A program made the position numbers and the translations under genes. 64,000 nt of DNA from DATLLN01 sp963809205 (GTDB lineage: Bacteria; Actinomycetota; Thermoleophilia; Gaiellales; JAICJC01), in contig CAWEIS010000025.1 of the NCBI GenBank assembly GCA_963809205.1, forward strand, positions 248,001 through 312,000, given 5' to 3'. The notes below the pieces were generated by a model. That model did no database searches and had not been told where the DNA came from. It saw nothing but the letters and a program-made list of their open reading frames with translations. Of the stretch, positions 43,889 through 51,373 are shown one piece after another. Every line of letters starts with the position of its first letter. Within the stretch, counting starts at the first letter, position 1.

Positions 43889-44681
43889 CGCGCTCCCAGA
43901 CCACCGGGAACAGCGGGTGGTCCATCGGCGCACCGGCGGGCAGCTCGTCCTCGAGCCCAGGAAACGCCGGCGACGTCGTCCAGTGCCGTGGGGCGTGGGT
44001 GACGTCGTCGCCGAGCAGGCGCACCGAGAAGGCGCGGCGGCGGCCGGCGCTGCCCCCGGCGGCGTGCAACGTCAGCATGTTGAAGAACACGGCGTCGCCC
44101 GGCTCGAGCGCCCAGCCGAGGATCGGGAAGGCGTCGCGGTCGGCCTCGATGTCAGGCAGGTCGGCGAGCGTGCCCTCCGGGAACCACTTCGCGGCGCCCG
44201 CCATGAACGTCCGCGGCATCAGCCACGGGCCGAGATGGGAGCCGCCGACGAACTCGAGCGTCGACTCGCGCGGCACCGGATCGACCGGAATCCACACGCT
44301 GCATGTCTGCGAGCCGTCGACGTTGTAGTACGGCTGGTCCTGGTGCCAGGGCGTGCGCTGGCGTGTGCCCGCCTCCTTGACCAGCACGTGGTCGTGGAAC
44401 AGGCGCACTGAGTCGCTGCCCATCAGCTCGCCGGCGTCGGCGGCGATGCCCGAGCTGCGGATCACCCGCTCGAACTCCCCGATCGCGCCCCAGTTGCAGA
44501 AGTCCTCGAAGAATCGCCCGGGGTCGTTGTCGCGACTGGCGACGAGAGCACGGTCACTTGGAGTCGTCAGGTTCCGCTCGATGCCCTGTTCCACCAGCGC
44601 CACCTCGTCCGCCGAGAGGGCGCCGCGAACGCACACGGCGCCGTCCCGGCGGAAGGCCTCGATTAGCGTGGCGTCGACCAC
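43869..44681 (-). CDS. Phytanoyl-CoA dioxygenase (PhyH) family protein
   Basis: A 270-residue Fe(II)/2-oxoglutarate dioxygenase. The metal-binding HxD is in TPWHQDQPYYNVDG, the distal His in MLTLHAAGGSAGRRR, and the 2-oxoglutarate-binding Arg follows in AFSVRLLGDD. The N-terminal LIEAFRRDGAVCVRGALSAD is typical of the family. Substrates vary widely (phytanoyl-CoA, ectoine, small natural products), so none is assigned. It lies 9 nt downstream of the cupin gene at 45170 and is probably cotranscribed under PadR control. Confidence 0.87.
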   Translation of the reverse strand: MVDATLIEAFRRDGAVCVRGALSADEVALVEQGIERNLTTPSDRALVASRDNDPGRFFEDFCNWGAIGEFERVIRSSGIAADAGELMGSDSVRLFHDHVLVKEAGTRQRTPWHQDQPYYNVDGSQTCSVWIPVDPVPRESTLEFVGGSHLGPWLMPRTFMAGAAKWFPEGTLADLPDIEADRDAFPILGWALEPGDAVFFNMLTLHAAGGSAGRRRAFSVRLLGDDVTHAPRHWTTSPAFPGLEDELPAGAPMDHPLFPVVWERASRSAA

Positions 44682-44690
44682 GCCCGCATC

Positions 44691-45170
44691 CTACGCGGGA
44701 AGCGCTCCCGGAGGTCCGAGGATCTCGACGCGGTAGCCGGTGTCGCGCTGGAGCTGCGCGACCGCCTCGAAGTCCGGCTCGATCGGGTCGGCGGGGATCT
44801 CCAGGCGCGGCGCGGGCGTGCCGAACGCCTCGATGAATCGCTCGAAGCCGGCGGGCGTGCCGGTGACCAGCACCCGGGCCGTCTCGGACTCGATCCGGTA
44901 GGTGTGCGGCACGCCGCGCGGGGCGAGGACGGTGTCGCCGGCGCCCAGCCGCACCACATCGGCGCCGTGGTAGACGGTGATCTCGCCGTCCAGCACGTGG
45001 AAGATCTCGTCGTCGATGTGGTGGACGTGCAGCGGCGGCATGCTCCCGCCGCGGCCCGAGACCTCGACCACGCAGCTTCGTCCCTCGGTCTCCTCGCCCC
45101 CGACCAGCACACGGCCGAGGGTGTCCGCGAACCAGTAGTCGCGGGTGCTTGTGCGTTCGATGGTGGACAT
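44691..45170 (-). CDS. Cupin-domain protein
   Basis: A 159-residue cupin with the metal-binding motif PPLHVHHIDDEIFHVLDGEI and second motif LAPRGVPHTYRI. Similar proteins act as quercetinase-like dioxygenases or small-molecule isomerases. ATG 45170 has an AGGAGG site 8 nt upstream. It is divergent from padR, and the shared 56-bp region contains two operator-like repeats, so it is a likely PadR target together with the PhyH gene. Confidence 0.83.
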   Translation of the reverse strand: MSTIERTSTRDYWFADTLGRVLVGGEETEGRSCVVEVSGRGGSMPPLHVHHIDDEIFHVLDGEITVYHGADVVRLGAGDTVLAPRGVPHTYRIESETARVLVTGTPAGFERFIEAFGTPAPRLEIPADPIEPDFEAVAQLQRDTGYRVEILGPPGALPA

Positions 45171-45188
45171 CGCAGCTCCTCCTGTTGT

Positions 45189-45227
45189 AAACTCTGATTG
45201 AGAGTTTATAACTCGGAATCAGAGCTT
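45189..45227. promoter_or_regulatory. Bidirectional promoter with two tandem PadR-type operators
   Basis: Two sites of the form AACTC-N6-AGAG lie at 45190-45204 and 45210-45224, 20 bp apart. The first is part of a perfect 7-bp inverted repeat AAACTCT-N5-AGAGTTT. The outer halves also pair (AAACTCTGATT with AATCAGAGCTT, one mismatch). TTGTAA-N16-TATAAC (45185-45212) would drive padR, and TATAAA on the minus strand would drive the cupin gene; the operators overlap both. Confidence 0.65.
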
Positions 45228-45778
45228 TGTCAAGCGACGCACTCACCCCCTTCTCGCACGTCGTCCTCGTCCTCGTCGGCGAGGGCGGCGCCGGCCCGCA
45301 CGACCTCGTCCGGATGGCCCGCCAGGGGCGCATGTACTGGGACGCCGCCGACAGCCAGTACTACGCCGAGCCCAAGCGGCTCGCACGGCTCGGCTACCTG
45401 ACGGCCGAGAAGCGGCCGGGCAAGACCCGTGAGCGGACGCACTACATGCTTACCGACAGGGGCCGTCAGGCGATCACCGAGTGGGTACGGCAGCCGGCGA
45501 CTTTCCCGCGCACGCAGAACGAGGTGGTCGTGCGGGTGATCGCCGGCGATCTGGTGGACGATGACGCCGCGGTGCTCGCTGGCCTGGAGGCGCTGCGTGC
45601 CGACCTCGCGGACATCCGGCAGCGGATCGCGACCGGCGAGGAGGTCGCGCACTCGCTGCCGCATCGCGAGCGGTACCTGCTGCTGGCCCACGGGCTGACC
45701 CGCCGCGTCCTGGCGGCCTACGAGGACTGGCTGGACGATGTTGAACGGGAACTCAAACCGGGCCCGCCGCGCTGCTAG
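45227..45778 (+). CDS. PadR family transcriptional regulator, TTG start
   Basis: A 183-residue regulator with an N-terminal winged helix (FSHVVLVLVGEGGAGPHDLV, AEPKRLARLGYLTAEKRPGK, THYMLTDRGRQAITEWV) and a C-terminal vinculin-like dimerisation helix pair (LADIRQRIATGEEVAHSLPH, YLLLAHGLTRRVLAAYEDWL), as in PadR-s1 proteins. The TTG at 45227 is the only start that keeps the whole winged helix. Its TAG stop opens the TAGGAT hexamer of the next gene. It probably represses itself and the divergent cupin-PhyH pair. Confidence 0.84.
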   Translation: MSSDALTPFSHVVLVLVGEGGAGPHDLVRMARQGRMYWDAADSQYYAEPKRLARLGYLTAEKRPGKTRERTHYMLTDRGRQAITEWVRQPATFPRTQNEVVVRVIAGDLVDDDAAVLAGLEALRADLADIRQRIATGEEVAHSLPHRERYLLLAHGLTRRVLAAYEDWLDDVERELKPGPPRC

Positions 45779-45787
45779 GATCGCCCG

Positions 45788-47272
45788 GTGATTGGCGAGC
45801 GCGCCACCGGCGAGACCAAGGGCCTCAAAGCCGGCGCGCTGGGATTCGTCTCGAACGTCGTCATCGGCGTCGCCTCCACTGCACCCGGGTACAGCCTGGC
45901 CGCGTCGCTCGGCCTGGTGGTCGCAGCCGTCGGGCTCCAGTCGCCGGCGATCATGCTGCTGGCATTCGTCCCGATGCTGCTGATCGCGGCGTCCTACTAC
46001 TACATGAACCGCGCCGACGCAGACGCGGGGACGACCTTCAGTTGGGTGACTCTCGCCATGGGGCCGTGGCTGGGCTGGCTGGGCGGCTGGGCCATCGTCG
46101 TGGCGGACATCATCGTGATGGCCAACCTGTCGCAGATCGCCGGCATCTACACGTTCCTGCTGGTCGGCGCGGACAGCTACGCGGCCTCGACGTTCTGGGT
46201 GACGCTGGTCGGCGTGCTGTGGATCGTGATCATGACGGCGATCTGCTACATCGGCGTCGAGCTGTCGGCGAAGACCCAGTGGTACCTGCTGGCGGCGGAG
46301 ATCATCACGCTGGCCGTGTTCGCCGTGGTTGCGCTGTGGAAGGTGTACGTGAACTCGCCTCCCGGCTCGGTCGACCCGTCGCTTTCATGGCTGAACCCGT
46401 TCGAGATCCCCAGTACGAATGCGCTGGTGGCCGGGATTCTGGTGGCGGTGTTCATCTACTGGGGGTGGGACAGCACCGTCACCGTCAACGAGGAGTCGCA
46501 CGATCCCAACCATGGGCCGGGGCTGGCGGCGATCGTCGCGACGCTGGTGCTGGTCGGCATCTACGTGATCGTGTCGATCGCTGCCCAGGCGTACGCCGGG
46601 CCCGACTACCTGGTCAAGAACTCGGATGACGTGCTCTCGGCGCTCGGCGGAAACGTGCTCGGCTCGCCGCTCGACAAGCTGCTGATCATCGCCGTGCTGA
46701 CGTCGGCGTCGGCGTCCACTCAGACGACGATCCTGCCGACGACGCGCACCGTGCTGTCGATGGCGTACCACGGGGCCGCGCCGAAGAGGTTCGCGCGGAT
46801 CCACCCGCAGCACCTGACGCCGTCGACGGCGACGATCTGGATGGGCGTCCTCTCGGTTGGCTGGTACGTCGGCCTGACGGTGCTGTCCGAGGACGTGCTG
46901 TTCGACTCGATCGCGTCGCTCGGCCTGATGATCGCCTTCTACTACGGGCTCACCGGGTACGCCTGCGCGATTTACTACCGCCACGAGCTGTTCAAGAGCG
47001 CGAAGAACCTGATCCTGATCGGCGTTGCGCCGGTGGTCGGCGGGATCATGCTGACCTACGTCTTCATCAAGTCGTGCATCGAGCTATCCGACCCGGCGAA
47101 CTCCGAGTCCGGCAACTCCTGGCTGGGGCTCGGCCCGCCGCTGGTGATCGGCGGGTTCTTCCTCGTGCTGGGGGTCGTGCTGATGGTCGCCTGGTACGCC
47201 AAGGCGCCTGCGTTCTTCCGGCGGCGGCCCGAGGTGGTCGATCCCGCCGTGCTGTCCGCCCGGGAGCCGTAA
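45788..47272 (+). CDS. APC superfamily amino acid permease
   Basis: A 494-residue transporter with twelve or so membrane helices. The first helix contains GALGFVSNVVIGVASTAPGY, a modified form of the APC substrate-binding GSGIF-type unwound region; later conserved blocks are YWGWDSTVTVNEESHDP and TTILPTTRTVLSMAYHGAAP. It should take up an amino acid or amine; the amine oxidase and PhyH neighbours hint at amines. The GTG at 45788 lies 6 nt behind TAGGAT, whose TAG is the padR stop. Confidence 0.88.
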   Translation: MIGERATGETKGLKAGALGFVSNVVIGVASTAPGYSLAASLGLVVAAVGLQSPAIMLLAFVPMLLIAASYYYMNRADADAGTTFSWVTLAMGPWLGWLGGWAIVVADIIVMANLSQIAGIYTFLLVGADSYAASTFWVTLVGVLWIVIMTAICYIGVELSAKTQWYLLAAEIITLAVFAVVALWKVYVNSPPGSVDPSLSWLNPFEIPSTNALVAGILVAVFIYWGWDSTVTVNEESHDPNHGPGLAAIVATLVLVGIYVIVSIAAQAYAGPDYLVKNSDDVLSALGGNVLGSPLDKLLIIAVLTSASASTQTTILPTTRTVLSMAYHGAAPKRFARIHPQHLTPSTATIWMGVLSVGWYVGLTVLSEDVLFDSIASLGLMIAFYYGLTGYACAIYYRHELFKSAKNLILIGVAPVVGGIMLTYVFIKSCIELSDPANSESGNSWLGLGPPLVIGGFFLVLGVVLMVAWYAKAPAFFRRRPEVVDPAVLSAREP

Positions 47273-47281
47273 GGTGCCCGG

Positions 47282-48118
47282 GTGCAGCTGCGCTCCCTGA
47301 CGGCGTACCCGGAAATCGTCGTCGCCGGGGTGCGCCACGGGCTGTCCCACAACGTGACGTCGCTGGCCGCGGCGATCGCATACAACGCGTTCCTGGCCGT
47401 TCCCGCGTCGCTGATGGTGGCACTCGGCGTGTTCACCCTGGTCGAGCGGCCCGACGACGTCGGCACGCTGGTCGACAACTACGACGTGTTGCCGCCCGAG
47501 GCGCAGACGCTGATCACCGACACGCTGCAGCGGCTGGCGCAGTCGCAGGACGGCGGCCCGCTGGTGCTGGTCGGGCTCGTGGTGGCGCTGTGGTCGGTCT
47601 CTGGGGCGCTGACCACGATGATGTGGGCACTGACGATGGCGTCGCAGGGACGCCGCGACCGGCGCAGCTTCGTTCGTAAGCGCGTGGTCGCGCTGTCGCT
47701 GCTCGGATGCGTGCTGCTGGGCGCGGCGGCGCTGCTCGTCCTGCAGGTGTTCGGCCCGACCATCGCCCGCGAGACCGGCCATGACGTCGGTTTGCTGTTC
47801 AGCCTGCTCCGCTGGCCGCTGCTGGTGGCCGTGCTGTTCCTGGTGACAACGGCCGTGATGATGCTGGCGCCGGACGACGACGTCGAGCGCACGTGGAGCA
47901 CCCTGCTGCCCGGCTCGGTGTTCACCGTGGTCGTCGGGCTCGTTGCCTCAGAAGGCTTTGCGATCTACGTCAGCAGGTTCGGCTCGTACAACAAGGCGTG
48001 GGGTTCGTTGTCAGGAGTGATCGTGCTGCTTGTCTGGCTGTGGTTGTCAGGATTAGCGATCCTGCTTGGGGGCGAGATCAACGCCGAGGCCGCGAGGCGC
48101 CGGGAGGCATCTCGCTGA
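47282..48118 (+). CDS. YihY/virulence factor BrkB family membrane protein
   Basis: A 278-residue inner membrane protein with six helices and family motifs: NVTSLAAAIAYNAFLAVPAS, LWSVSGALTTMMWALTMASQ, SRFGSYNKAWGSLSGVIVLL and WLWLSGLAILLGGEINAEA. Despite the old name RNase BN it is a transporter-like protein of unknown role. The GTG at 47282 lies 6 nt behind TAAGGT, whose TAA is the stop of the permease. Its TGA overlaps the CTG proposed as start of the cytochrome gene. Confidence 0.87.
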   Translation: MQLRSLTAYPEIVVAGVRHGLSHNVTSLAAAIAYNAFLAVPASLMVALGVFTLVERPDDVGTLVDNYDVLPPEAQTLITDTLQRLAQSQDGGPLVLVGLVVALWSVSGALTTMMWALTMASQGRRDRRSFVRKRVVALSLLGCVLLGAAALLVLQVFGPTIARETGHDVGLLFSLLRWPLLVAVLFLVTTAVMMLAPDDDVERTWSTLLPGSVFTVVVGLVASEGFAIYVSRFGSYNKAWGSLSGVIVLLVWLWLSGLAILLGGEINAEAARRREASR

Positions 48119-48483
48119 CCGGGCGCGCCGCGGCGGCCGCAGCGTGTCTCGCCGTCGCCCTGGCCGGCTGCGGGTCGGGCGGATCGGGCTCGGCTGCGAG
48201 CAGCGACCTCCTGTCGGCGGCGCCGCTGACGCCGGCCGAGCTGGCGGCCGGCCGGCAGATCTTCCGGGATCGCTGCGCGCGCTGCCACACGCTGGCCGAC
48301 GCCGGCGCTCACGGCACCCGCGGCCCGAACCTCGACGAGATTCGCCTGCCGGCGTTCGCCGTCTCGCAGCAGATCAGGCTCGGCGGCGGCGGGATGCCGG
48401 CGTATGCACGTCGGCTGACGGACGAGCAGATCCGCCGGGTGGCCGGCTACGTGGTGGCCAGCCGGGCGGTCGGCGCGGGTTAG
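48115..48483 (+). CDS. Cytochrome c-like lipoprotein, probable CTG start
   Basis: A class I c-type heme protein of about 122 residues. It has a lipoprotein signal (AAAAAACLAVALAGC), the heme site CARCH in FRDRCARCHTLADAG, and the axial Met probably in GGGGMPAYARRL, followed by DEQIRRVAGYVVASR. No ATG, GTG or TTG fits before the signal peptide. CTG 48115 overlaps the yihY stop as CTGA and has GGGAGG 7 nt upstream, so it is the best start. Its TAG overlaps the TAA of the converging GGDEF gene. Confidence 0.8.
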   Translation: MTGRAAAAAACLAVALAGCGSGGSGSAASSDLLSAAPLTPAELAAGRQIFRDRCARCHTLADAGAHGTRGPNLDEIRLPAFAVSQQIRLGGGGMPAYARRLTDEQIRRVAGYVVASRAVGAG

Positions 48484-49418
48484 GCCGCGCGCCGCAGCCG
48501 CTTCTCGCGGTACATCTCCTGGTCGGCGTGCCGCAGCAGGTCGTCCGCGGACATGCCTTCAGCCGGGTACACGGCGACGCCGACGCTGGCGCCCGGGACG
48601 ACGTGCGCACCGCCGATCGCCGCCGGCATCGACATCGTCGCGCGGATCCGGTCGGCGAGAGCCAGTGCCGAGCTGCGCGCCTCGCCCAGGCCGTGTGCGC
48701 GGCCGGTGAGGATCAGGAATTCGTCGCCGCCCAGCCTGCTGACGACGTCCGCGTCGCGCGTGATCGACCGCAGCCGTGAGGCCGCCTCGCGCAGCAGCTC
48801 GTCACCGGCCGCGTGGCCGTGGCGGTCGTTGACCGCCTTGAAGTCGTCGAGGTCGACGAACAGCACCGCGAACGAGGTGCACTCGCGCGCCGACCGAGCC
48901 AGCTCCTTGGTCAGGTGCTCGTCGAACAGCAGCCGGTTCGCCAGGTCGGTCAGCGGGTCATGGTACGCGAGCTCACGCAGCTTGTCGCGAGCGCGTGCCA
49001 GCTCCTCCTCGGCCTTCCGCCGCTCGGTGATGTCGGTGACGATGCCGTCGACCAGCAGCCGGCCGTCGACCCGCCGCGGCGTGCAGCGCTCCCAGACCCA
49101 CCGGGTGACGCCGTCGAACCCGACCAGGCGGTACTCGAGCTCGGTCGAGACGCCGTCGTGCAGGAGCAGCGCGGTGTCGTCATAGTGCTGCCGGTCCTCG
49201 GGGTGGATGCAGGTCTCCCACGCCAGCTCCTCGTCCATCCCCTCGGGGACGCCGCCCAGCAGCGTGTCCAGCGCGGTGCCGATCCAGACGTTGCAGCGGT
49301 ACGCCTGCTCGTCGAGAAACTCGAACTCGTAGACGTGCACGCCGGCGGAGCCCGCTACGCGGCGGACCAGATCGGCGACGGACAGCGCCTCGGTGATCTC
49401 GGGGTCGTGCGAGGACAT
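48480..49418 (-). CDS. PAS-GGDEF diguanylate cyclase
   Basis: A 312-residue soluble cyclase. An N-terminal PAS/PAC region (HVYEFEFLDEQAYRCNVW, YRLVGFDGVTRWVWERCTPR, VDGIVTDITERRKAEEELAR) is linked by a helix to a GGDEF domain with LAYHDPLTDLANRLLF, the active site SRLGGDEFLILTG and an RxxD I-site (RDAD) five residues before it. It should make c-di-GMP. The start was set at 49418; a longer frame from 49547 would run through the repeat array and lacks homology. No EAL or HD-GYP protein is in the window. Confidence 0.88.
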   Translation of the reverse strand: MSSHDPEITEALSVADLVRRVAGSAGVHVYEFEFLDEQAYRCNVWIGTALDTLLGGVPEGMDEELAWETCIHPEDRQHYDDTALLLHDGVSTELEYRLVGFDGVTRWVWERCTPRRVDGRLLVDGIVTDITERRKAEEELARARDKLRELAYHDPLTDLANRLLFDEHLTKELARSARECTSFAVLFVDLDDFKAVNDRHGHAAGDELLREAASRLRSITRDADVVSRLGGDEFLILTGRAHGLGEARSSALALADRIRATMSMPAAIGGAHVVPGASVGVAVYPAEGMSADDLLRHADQEMYREKRLRRAA

Positions 49419-49524
49419 CGCGCTTGCAAGAGGTATCGACCTCGCGCGGGCTTCCCATGAGGCTCCGGGTGGCACATTGCGACCGCGCGGGCGCTCTCTA
49501 TCGCTGGTGGCCGTCGCGCTCGGC

Positions 49525-49608
49525 GAGCCAGGCTCCGAGCCAGGCACCGGCCTGGACTCTCAATGCCTCTCGGTGCAACGTCGACGTGCCAGGCACGGAG
49601 CCAGGCAC
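49525..49608. repeat. Two dimers of GTGCCAGGCAC-type units, 12-bp period
   Basis: Dimer 1: GAGCCAGGCTC at 49525 and GAGCCAGGCAC at 49537. Dimer 2: GTGCCAGGCAC at 49586 and GAGCCAGGCAC at 49598. Within each dimer the period is 12 bp, as in the array at 32099. They are 38 bp apart and lie between the PAS-GGDEF start and the 3' end of dus. The dimers can pair with each other or fold singly. Confidence 0.75.
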
Positions 49609-49618
49609 GCGGCTGTCG

Positions 49619-50686
49619 TCAGCCGCCGCCGTAGATCGAGATCGGCAGGTCGAGCATGCGGTCGCTGTCGCTGTCGGGCAGCAGCGCCATCTCGGCCTCC
49701 GCGCGCGCGAGCAGCGGCGCCGCCTCGGGGCACGCCTCGAGCAGGATCGCCTCCGCCAGCTCGACGCTCGGCGCCTGCGTCAGCAGCGCTCGCAGCTCCC
49801 GGGCGCCGTCGACGCCGCGCAGGTACCACCCGTAGAACTTGCGGAGGAACCCGACGGCGCGCTCCTCGCCCATCTCGCGCACGACCTCGCGCATGAACCG
49901 GACGAGCTCGGCGACCACCTCGTCGCGGTCGGCGTCCGCGCTGCCCGCGCCGGCCATCTCGCGCAGCGCCCACGGCCGGCCCTGCGCGCCGCGGCCGACC
50001 ATCACGGCGGCGGCGCCGGTGTCGGTGAGCACTCGCTCGGCCGTCTCCCGGTCGGCGATGTCGCCGGAGGCGATGACGGGCACGGAGACCACGTCGACCA
50101 GCTCGGCGGTCAGCGTGTGGTCGGCGAACCCCGTGTACATCTGCTGGGCTGAGCGGGGATGGAGCGTCAGCGCGGCGACGCCCAGATCCTCGAGCCGCGG
50201 TCCCAGGTCGAGCGCGGCCCTCGAGCCGTTCTTCAGCCCGCGGCGCATCTTCACCGTGACCGGAACGTCGACCGCCTCGACCACGGCGCCGGCGATCCGG
50301 CAGGCCAGCTCGTGATCCTCGAGGGCGCTCGCGCCGGCGCCAGTCTTGGTCACCTTGCGCACCGGGCACCCCATGTTGATGTCGACGATGTCCGCGCCGG
50401 CGTCCACGACCATCCCGGCGGCCTCGGCCATCCGCTCCGCCTCGGATCCGAAGATCTGCACGGCGAGGGGATGCTCGTCACGGGCGATCCGCAGGTAGCC
50501 GAGCGTGCGCTCGTTGCCGTACGAGAGCCCGCACGACGACACCATCTCGCTGCACACGAGGCCGGCGCCGTAGCGACGGCCCTGCCGCCGGAACGCCTGC
50601 ACCGACACTCCGGCCATCGGCGCCAGCACGATCCGCGACGGAATCTCGACTTCGCCGATGTGCCACGCTGCGGTGAGTTTGGTCAT
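49619..50686 (-). CDS. dus: tRNA-dihydrouridine synthase
   Basis: A 355-residue flavin enzyme reducing uridines in tRNA D-loops. It has the FMN-binding PSRIVLAPMAGVSVQAFR, the catalytic cysteine in DINMGCPVRKVTKTGAGAS, VTVKMRRGLKNGSRAALDLG, and VIASGDIADRETAERVLTDT followed by VMVGRGAQGRPWALRE, as in the DusB type common in actinobacteria. ATG 50686 is 9 nt after a minus-strand TACCCT. The C-terminal helical RNA-binding domain is complete. The gene is divergent from greA. Confidence 0.91.
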   Translation of the reverse strand: MTKLTAAWHIGEVEIPSRIVLAPMAGVSVQAFRRQGRRYGAGLVCSEMVSSCGLSYGNERTLGYLRIARDEHPLAVQIFGSEAERMAEAAGMVVDAGADIVDINMGCPVRKVTKTGAGASALEDHELACRIAGAVVEAVDVPVTVKMRRGLKNGSRAALDLGPRLEDLGVAALTLHPRSAQQMYTGFADHTLTAELVDVVSVPVIASGDIADRETAERVLTDTGAAAVMVGRGAQGRPWALREMAGAGSADADRDEVVAELVRFMREVVREMGEERAVGFLRKFYGWYLRGVDGARELRALLTQAPSVELAEAILLEACPEAAPLLARAEAEMALLPDSDSDRMLDLPISIYGGG

Positions 50687-50747
50687 CGGATCCACAGGGT
50701 AGCCTGGGCTCAAGCGTGCGTCGCTCCCGCCGATAACGCATCGGCAT

Positions 50748-50776
50748 TTGACCGTACGTTGGCATGCGGATACAAT
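50748..50776 (+). promoter_or_regulatory. Promoter of greA
   Basis: TTGACC (50748-50753), 17-bp spacer, TACAAT (50771-50776): close to consensus. Transcription would start near 50783, leaving a 5' leader of about 97 nt before greA, unusual in a window where many genes are leaderless. The leader contains an out-of-frame ATG at 50804 but no structure that I could identify. Confidence 0.75.
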
Positions 50777-50879
50777 CCCGCGTCCCACGGTGTCAGCCGA
50801 GACATGAATCGCCTGGAAATCGGCGGTTTGGCGGCGACACCGTTCGTTTTGTCCGATGTGAACCAGGCAGGGATCCGCG

Positions 50880-51356
50880 ATGGAGAAGGACGTCATTCTC
50901 ACCCGTGCGGGCTACGAGAAGCTCAAGGAGCAGATCGACGAGCTCGAGACCGTCAAGCGCCGCGAAGTGGCGGACCGAATCCGCGAGGCGCGGGAGTTCG
51001 GTGACATTTCCGAGAACTCGGAGTACGACGACGCGAAGAACGAGCAGGCGTTGCTCGAGGCGCGGATCGCCCGGCTCAAGGAGCAGCTCCGCTCTGCACG
51101 TGTGATCGACACAGCCGACGTCGGCACCGACGTCGTCAGCGTTGGCACCAAGGTCAAGGTCAAGTACGTCGACGGCGGCGAGAGCGAGGAGTACGAGATC
51201 GTGGGATCGGCGGAGGCCGACCCCGCGGCGAACAAGCTCTCGAACGAGTCGCCCGTCGGCCGCGCGGTGCTCGGCCACAAGAAGGGCGAGACCGTCGAGG
51301 TCGCCGCCCCGGCCGGCGTCATCAAGCTGAAGATCATCTCGATCAAAGCGGCCTGA
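50880..51356 (+). CDS. greA: Transcription elongation factor GreA
   Basis: A 158-residue GreA that stimulates cleavage of the nascent RNA in backtracked RNA polymerase. The coiled-coil finger begins LTRAGYEKLKEQIDELETVK and its tip carries the acidic pair in FGDISENSEYDDAKNEQALL; the C-terminal FKBP-like domain ends GETVEVAAPAGVIKLKIISI. Full length. AGGGA lies about 7 nt upstream of ATG 50880. lysS follows after 17 nt. Confidence 0.95.
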   Translation: MEKDVILTRAGYEKLKEQIDELETVKRREVADRIREAREFGDISENSEYDDAKNEQALLEARIARLKEQLRSARVIDTADVGTDVVSVGTKVKVKYVDGGESEEYEIVGSAEADPAANKLSNESPVGRAVLGHKKGETVEVAAPAGVIKLKIISIKAA

Positions 51357-51373
51357 CGTACACTCCTCCCTCG

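Noticed and set aside
49419..49547. N-terminal extension of the PAS-GGDEF protein
   Set aside because: The extra residues come from the repeat region, have no homology-like pattern and would need a start within the palindromes.
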